DNA from: Hofstenia miamia
Lineage: Eukaryota; Xenacoelomorpha; Acoela
NCBI GenBank assembly: GCA_004352715.1
Contig: SCFE01000010.1
Coordinates: forward strand, 2,284,066-2,348,065
Length of the DNA stretch: 64,000 bases
Reading direction: 5' to 3'
The notes beneath the pieces are model-generated. The model saw only the letters and a list, made by a program, of their open reading frames with translations, was not told the origin of the DNA and searched no databases. Of the stretch, positions 58,555-64,000 are shown piece by piece; position 1 is the first letter of the stretch, and each line of letters opens with the position of its first letter. The translations under genes and the position numbers were made by a program.

Positions 58555-58756
58555 ATGGCTAACTTATTGAGTGCAATTGATTATATTTTGTTTTGCGGCC
58601 TACTGCTCTGTTCTGCTGGGATTGGAGTATATTTTGCCCTAACTGGTGGAAAGCAACGTACTACATCGGAATGGCTTATGGGGAACAAGGAACTTCATTG
58701 GTTACCCGCAGCTGCCTCTTTAATTGTCAGTTTCACATCGGCAGTCACCCTATTAG
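58555..58756 (+). CDS. First coding exon of an SLC5-family sodium symporter
   Basis: Solute carrier 5 proteins co-transport Na+ with sugars, vitamins, iodide or monocarboxylates across the plasma membrane. The exon begins ATG-GCT and encodes IDYILFCGLLLCSAGIGVYF (first membrane helix), a TGGKQRTTSEWLMGNKEL loop and a LPAAASLIVSFTSAVTLLG segment that leads into the second helix. SxxSAVTxLG and the preceding FLMG-like box are hallmarks of the SMVT/SMCT/NIS branch (SLC5A5/6/8/12) as known from the family. The exon closes at CTATTAG|GTACTT, a good donor that splits the Gly codon (phase 1), where the family continues with TPAE-like residues. About 67 of some 600 residues are encoded here. Later exons are not visible in the remaining 4.3 kb before the terminal gap, so introns are long. 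Confidence 0.85.
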
Positions 58757-58855
58757 GTACTTTAATTTTTTAAGGTAACCTTAAACGTTGCTAAGATATA
58801 TGCCTAGCCAGAAATTTCAATTCAGTAATAAATAGACAAATTTTAGCGCTGCCAA

Positions 58856-59610
58856 CAGCTGTGCTGCAAGTGACCGGTCAAACGACGCCGGTTTCCGATA
58901 AACGGTAACGATATTTACCGGTTAGCGATTAGACATTTTGATCTGCGTTTTATTACCGATCTAATTACTAAAAATATCTTATATTTTTGGGAAATTATTC
59001 AGCAAAATTGCAAAAAACGAGCTTCTTTTTTAATATAAAAAATAGCTTTTCATTCAACAATGCTGTCTATTATAATTCACAAATTATAATTGCAGGTCAT
59101 TGTCCTTTTGAAAGTTAAGCGTATTTTATTTTCGCTCAATATTTTAATGGAATTTCAAAATAATATTAAATCATATTACGCTCTATTTTTTCAACTGAAT
59201 ACATGCAGTTGTATTTCAATTGCACGCGTCTCTAAATGCTTCATGTACTTTCAGTCTAGATGGCAATATTGTTGAAAAACTTGTAGTCTTAGGAGAAGTG
59301 TTTATTAATAATTTTGTAAAAAATTAAAAAATGTACATTTAATATTTTTGTTTATTGATATTTTACACGATGCAATGCAATAAACGTAAAATTTTTTGCA
59401 ATAACAAAACATATTTACAAAAAGGCTGTTATAATAGAAGTAATGACTCATAATATATAAAAATGCAATCAATATAATTTTGTCAACAAATTTTTTTAGT
59501 TTACAGCTTGCTGCAAAAAAATTTTACCGGTCCCGGTTAAACGGCCCATAAACGGTGAGTGCTTAACGTAACCGATTGCCGGTTACCAATAAACTTTTCT
59601 GACCTGTAGG
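58856..59610. repeat. ACCGG-rich bordered repeat (candidate MITE)
   Basis: The left side (58870-58940) has GACCGGTCAAACG, GCCGGTTTCCGATAAACGGTAAC, and TTTACCGGTTAGCG. The right side (59520-59600) has TTTACCGGTCCCGG, AAACGGTGAG, CCGATTGCCGGTTACC. Between them lies AT-rich DNA. The arrangement suggests an element with degenerate inverted, ACCGG-rich ends in the first SLC5 intron. Confidence 0.4.
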
Positions 59611-60515
59611 TGAGAGTGGAACAAGCTGGGCAATTTAGGAATTAAATAGTATATTTCCAGTTTATTAATCGAAACGGTCATAACACGTGTTGTTTTTGTA
59701 AGAGTTGTAAACGGGTTGCGTCGACCTGAAAACGAATCAGTTTAGACCATCTTTGAGCTAATATGTTTGGTCGGGTCGGGTCGGGTCCGATCACATATGT
59801 TAATGTTATGATTGGTTCGATTCGAGTCACTTTAGCAAAGAACGTAAACTAGTAATTTATATAAACACAATATTGAACCCGACAAGTTCATTTTGGTCCC
59901 TGTCCCAGTAGGAAGTAAGCATTTTTGGGTCGGTTTGGGTTCAATTTTTTCGACCCGTTTATAACTGGTTTCTTTATCAAATGGTTTTATAATTATAAGA
60001 AAGGCCAAACGCAACTCTGCACGTGATGAAGTATGCGTGAAATTTAATGATTTTATTTTCGAATGCAAGTCAGAGATCGATCCACAAATATTTAGCCCGA
60101 GCCTATTAATTTAATGCCAATTCGGCACATTTTATGATACTTACCAAAAAACTTATATAATTTTTTGGTCAAAGTTGGATATGTTAGAAACTAATTATAA
60201 AATCTACGCATTGAATTTGAAGAGCTTAAGTTGAGTTTTAGAAGAGTATATTATACTAGTATATATAATAAGTTTTGCCCACTTTGTTAATATGTTACAT
60301 GGCATTCACTGCAATTGAGTTTAATTGCGTGCATTATTGCGAAATATTCCTTTATGTAATTTAGGCCCATTTGAAATTCCCCGGCTTATATCCATCTCTG
60401 ACCCAGCTTGGTTTTTGATTTGAATGGAGCAAATTGAGTAAATTAGATTTCCTTTATAATTGTAAAATGTAATAATATTAAATTTCAATTAAATGAATCA
60501 AGCGCTTTAAAATAT
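59611..60515. other. Intronic AT-rich stretch with GGGTC pentamers
   Basis: 59740-59975 contains GGTCGGGTCGGGTCGGGTCC and later GGGTCGGTTTGGG and CGACCCG words, part of the degenerate pentamer class seen elsewhere. No gene. Confidence 0.55.
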
Positions 60516-60519
60516 ATGT

Positions 60520-60735
60520 TTACGATTTGTCAAGCAAGTTTTTAATGAGAGTAAATTTGACAATGGCAACATCAACATTGATTGAGGATAATACACAATT
60601 CCTGAGATGGATTTTTTCAAACCATGACTTCTTTCGATTTAATATTTTTATAGCCTCAACGTTGTCCATGTATTTGTTATCTATAACAAGTTTTCCACAA
60701 ACTGTGTTTATATCTTCTAACATTTTGTAAATCTA
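60520..60735 (-). CDS. Possible terminal exon, minus strand (unassigned)
   Basis: A 67-codon minus-strand frame ends in TAA, with TTTACAAAATG at its start preceded by a possible acceptor (GGATAATAG). It contains SWFEKIHLRNCVLSSIN, resembling one leucine-rich repeat of the L..L.L..C.L type. The opposite strand is also open over the same bases, so coding status is uncertain. Confidence 0.25.
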
Positions 60736-61332
60736 TTATCCAAGACTTTTCTGATTTTAGTTGCTACAATCGAATAATTCTAATAAAGTGGAACCTCTCT
60801 AAAGTTAATCTCTCTCTTCATAGTTAACTAAAGTTTACGGTTCCGTTAAAATTATATCCAAAATCAGTAAAAACCACTTCTATATACTGCATTTCTCTTC
60901 ATAGTTAAGTTAATTTATTAGTCCAGTAGTAACCCAATTTACCTCTCTAAAGTTAACGTTTCATATAATTGTAGATCATTTTTTTCGTATAAATACATAC
61001 AACTGCATTGAATAAATTATTTGCACTTTTTTGAAATTACTTTTAGTTCTTAAACGTTTGAAATGTGAAACAATGACCTTCTCTACATGCTATTTATTAT
61101 TCAGTTTTTATGTACGGCAGGGTCCAAGTCCTTTTGGAGCCCTAACGCTCTCTCAATTTCCCTGGTATTGACATCCCAATTCTATAGCACCTCTCTAAAA
61201 TTAACACCTCCCCATATTTAAGTGATTTTTTGAATTATTAACTACATGTATTTTCATTATATGTAAATTCATAATACCAAATTGTTAGATATGGGGCCGC
61301 CGACAGCCCACTACTATTGGCAGCGTAAACCC
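60736..61332. other. AT-rich stretch with CTCTCTAAAGTTAA repeats
   Basis: CCTCTCTAAAGTTAA-like words occur at about 60793, 60941 and 61191, with TTCATAGTTAA words at 60816 and 60898. They suggest a degenerate short-period repeat of about 150 bases. No gene recognised. Confidence 0.5.
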
Positions 61333-61444
61333 GATAAGTAGGACCCGGCGGTATGAAAGTTTTGGGAGTCGGTTCGGTTCGGCTCGTTATCACTCAAAAT
61401 ACCTCGGTATCGGTTCGGTATCGATATGACTATGAAAATAAATA

Positions 61445-61510
<66 letters not shown>
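61333..61510 (+). repeat. TCGGTTCGG-type repeat beside (TA)n, copy 2
   Basis: Contains GGAGTCGGTTCGGTTCGGC and TATCGGTTCGGTATCG, then runs into a (TA)n tract of about 65 bases at 61445-61509. It matches 33257-33355 in reverse complement, including the position of the TA tract. Confidence 0.8.
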
Positions 61511-61512
<2 letters not shown>

Positions 61513-63089
61513 AAATGTATTGAATTTCGCTATATTTAATGTTAATAAAACACGATTATTTTAGAATTTATTATATACTAAAAATGTGTTTAGTAAATTT
61601 TAAGCATTTATAAAATTTTTCTTTGCACTTTTTCGAAAGAAATACAGTGAACGCTATGTTTGTATATAGTTTATTGAACTTGTATATAATTATGGAGGAT
61701 ATCCTTGAGAGGTAGCGAGGCTATTCCCTCTTTTTAGAAAAAAAACTCCAATATTCTAAGACTGGAGGCTTTCGACGTTTTTTCACGCCTTTGCGCTCAC
61801 AAACTAGAAAAACCTCAATTAAAAAATTTGAATTACGACGACTATTTCGTCATGTATTCAATTGGTTTTCAGAGTTTTTTTTAATTCAGCCTGCACTTTT
61901 GATATCCTAATTTAGACTGTTTCAAAGCTAGAGATAACTAGTTTAGGTTTTTAAATACACTCATTTTATAATGATACTGCATCTAATATTCCTTTGCGTG
62001 TTTACCGCAAAACTTTTTTTGTTTCTTAATAAAGACTTATTTTTAAAAGCATGGTTGTTCAACCAGTTCTGTCTCCATTAAGCATCAAGATTTTGAATGG
62101 AAATGATTGGTTCACCAATAAATTATGTTCCTTGAATGCCTCATTTTATTTGTTTATTTAATTGCAACGTGCAGTTAAATTGCCTTTGTGAGTGTGTTAT
62201 AGCGACCTGTTTTAATTACCGCAATACAAATAACTAATTTATTTTCTCTATTGAAAAAACCACTTCCTAACATGTAGAAAATGAACCATTTAATACTAAC
62301 AATTCATTCATCTCTTGCATGATTTTGTAAGATTTAATTAATGCAGCTTTGCAAGCGTATGTATTTGCTAACTTCTGTATGATAGATGGTAGCTTTAAAT
62401 ATCTCCTGAACTAAATTAAAAAAAATTTACTTTTTAACATGCTTTGTATTGAAACCTAAGCTAAAATGTTTAACACGGTTGCCATTTGGCTTCCCTTGAG
62501 GTATCTAAATTCTAAAACAAGTTTGGTGTGCTTAAAACAATTTGTTTTAAACAATGCTTTGAAAAATGTTTAAAACGGGTTTGAAAAACGAAAAACAAAC
62601 ATTAGGCACATATATTACCGTTTATCGTTTATATTACTTATTATATTTGTACACATAAGTCATATAATTTTCTCATTTTTACATAAAAATACCTAGAAGC
62701 ATTGACCCTATTTTGAATTTGTTGGATGTAGTAGTAGATAATTCATCTCGTACGCAGTGGAGACGCTTAGAGAAAGTTTACGTGAGTGATTTAATCATCA
62801 CGTGATATCTTGAAACACAAATTGTGTTTCATAATTTGCCGACTAAGTATAGACTTCAATAAAAAAGGAGAAAAACAAAATATACATGTTACGTTCAAAA
62901 AATTTTTTCATAAAAATAAAATTCTACCCATATGCATTTATATTTATGCATGTGGGCAGATAAATAAATAGAGGATATTCAAATCCTGATTCCTTCAAAT
63001 GATTTGCATTGAATGAAATTAGCAAAGTATTTTCAAATACAAAAGAAGTCATTACCCTCATTTTTCATCGCATTGAACTTGCCATAAGT
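61511..63089. other. AT-rich non-coding stretch
   Basis: No gene, RNA or recognisable element found before the terminal gap. Confidence 0.55.
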
Positions 63090-64000
63090 NNNNNNNNNNN
63101 NNNNNNNNNNNNNNNNNNNNNNNNNNNNNNNNNNNNNNNNNNNNNNNNNNNNNNNNNNNNNNNNNNNNNNNNNNNNNNNNNNNNNNNNNNNNNNNNNNNN
63201 NNNNNNNNNNNNNNNNNNNNNNNNNNNNNNNNNNNNNNNNNNNNNNNNNNNNNNNNNNNNNNNNNNNNNNNNNNNNNNNNNNNNNNNNNNNNNNNNNNNN
63301 NNNNNNNNNNNNNNNNNNNNNNNNNNNNNNNNNNNNNNNNNNNNNNNNNNNNNNNNNNNNNNNNNNNNNNNNNNNNNNNNNNNNNNNNNNNNNNNNNNNN
63401 NNNNNNNNNNNNNNNNNNNNNNNNNNNNNNNNNNNNNNNNNNNNNNNNNNNNNNNNNNNNNNNNNNNNNNNNNNNNNNNNNNNNNNNNNNNNNNNNNNNN
63501 NNNNNNNNNNNNNNNNNNNNNNNNNNNNNNNNNNNNNNNNNNNNNNNNNNNNNNNNNNNNNNNNNNNNNNNNNNNNNNNNNNNNNNNNNNNNNNNNNNNN
63601 NNNNNNNNNNNNNNNNNNNNNNNNNNNNNNNNNNNNNNNNNNNNNNNNNNNNNNNNNNNNNNNNNNNNNNNNNNNNNNNNNNNNNNNNNNNNNNNNNNNN
63701 NNNNNNNNNNNNNNNNNNNNNNNNNNNNNNNNNNNNNNNNNNNNNNNNNNNNNNNNNNNNNNNNNNNNNNNNNNNNNNNNNNNNNNNNNNNNNNNNNNNN
63801 NNNNNNNNNNNNNNNNNNNNNNNNNNNNNNNNNNNNNNNNNNNNNNNNNNNNNNNNNNNNNNNNNNNNNNNNNNNNNNNNNNNNNNNNNNNNNNNNNNNN
63901 NNNNNNNNNNNNNNNNNNNNNNNNNNNNNNNNNNNNNNNNNNNNNNNNNNNNNNNNNNNNNNNNNNNNNNNNNNNNNNNNNNNNNNNNNNNNNNNNNNNN
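63090..64000. other. N gap to window end
   Basis: 911 N to the end of the window. Confidence 0.99.

Noticed and set aside
1-64000. CRISPR arrays, operons, ribosome-binding sites
   Set aside because: The window is eukaryotic, and no regularly spaced short identical repeats with unique spacers were found.

Overview
This window looks like AT-rich nuclear DNA of an invertebrate metazoan assembled as a draft scaffold. The evidence is animal-type genes (an SLC5 sodium-symporter first exon and an F-box/leucine-rich-repeat gene), apparent introns, Ty3/gypsy and non-LTR retroelements, MITE-like repeats, long (TA)n tracts and runs of N. I cannot name the species. Most of the window is repeat-derived or anonymous AT-rich sequence, and host coding sequence is sparse.

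Layout. 1-11.2 kb: dispersed GAGCC-rich repeats, a Ty3/gypsy integrase scrap (1.75 kb), a perfect 137-bp tandem duplication (3.87 kb), hAT-like MITE ends, two strong palindromes (9.5 and 9.9 kb) and a non-LTR reverse-transcriptase relic (10.5-11.2 kb). 11.2-15.6 kb: CpG-poor sequence without a recognisable gene. 15.6-31.9 kb: a retroelement cluster. It holds an LTR end with primer-binding site (15.6 kb). Next is a large degenerate Ty3/gypsy element (about 16.4-26.4 kb, candidate LTRs at both ends) with gag, RT, RNase H and integrase, plus a very long unassigned ORF after the integrase. A related AT-richer gypsy relic follows (26.8-31.9 kb), whose RT is split by a small, well-preserved TRIM (30538-31118) with 190-bp LTRs and a 4-bp target duplication.

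33-37 kb: AT-rich DNA, a MITE with TTAA flanks, and a minus-strand LINE relic. 37.9-38.85 kb: F-box/LRR reading frame broken by three homopolymer frameshifts. 44.3-51.3 kb: an LRR-coding fragment linked to LINE reverse-transcriptase pieces, present twice, with a second copy of the MITE carrying a nested insert between them. 51.9-55 kb: a minisatellite, a second copy of the nested element in reverse orientation, and a duplicated stretch at a single N. 55.03-55.25 kb: a candidate minus-strand exon with good splice sites. 58.55-58.76 kb: first exon of an SLC5-type transporter on the plus strand; its other exons are not visible. From 63090 to the end is a gap.

The retroelements are decayed and nested, so they are best read as fossils and not as a working system. 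The most unusual items are the long ORF after the gypsy integrase, the co-duplicated LRR-LINE module, the TRIM and its possible partner at 15.6 kb, and the minus-strand exon. Several duplications that touch N runs are probably unmerged overlaps or haplotypes. Identities and CpG statements are by-eye estimates.
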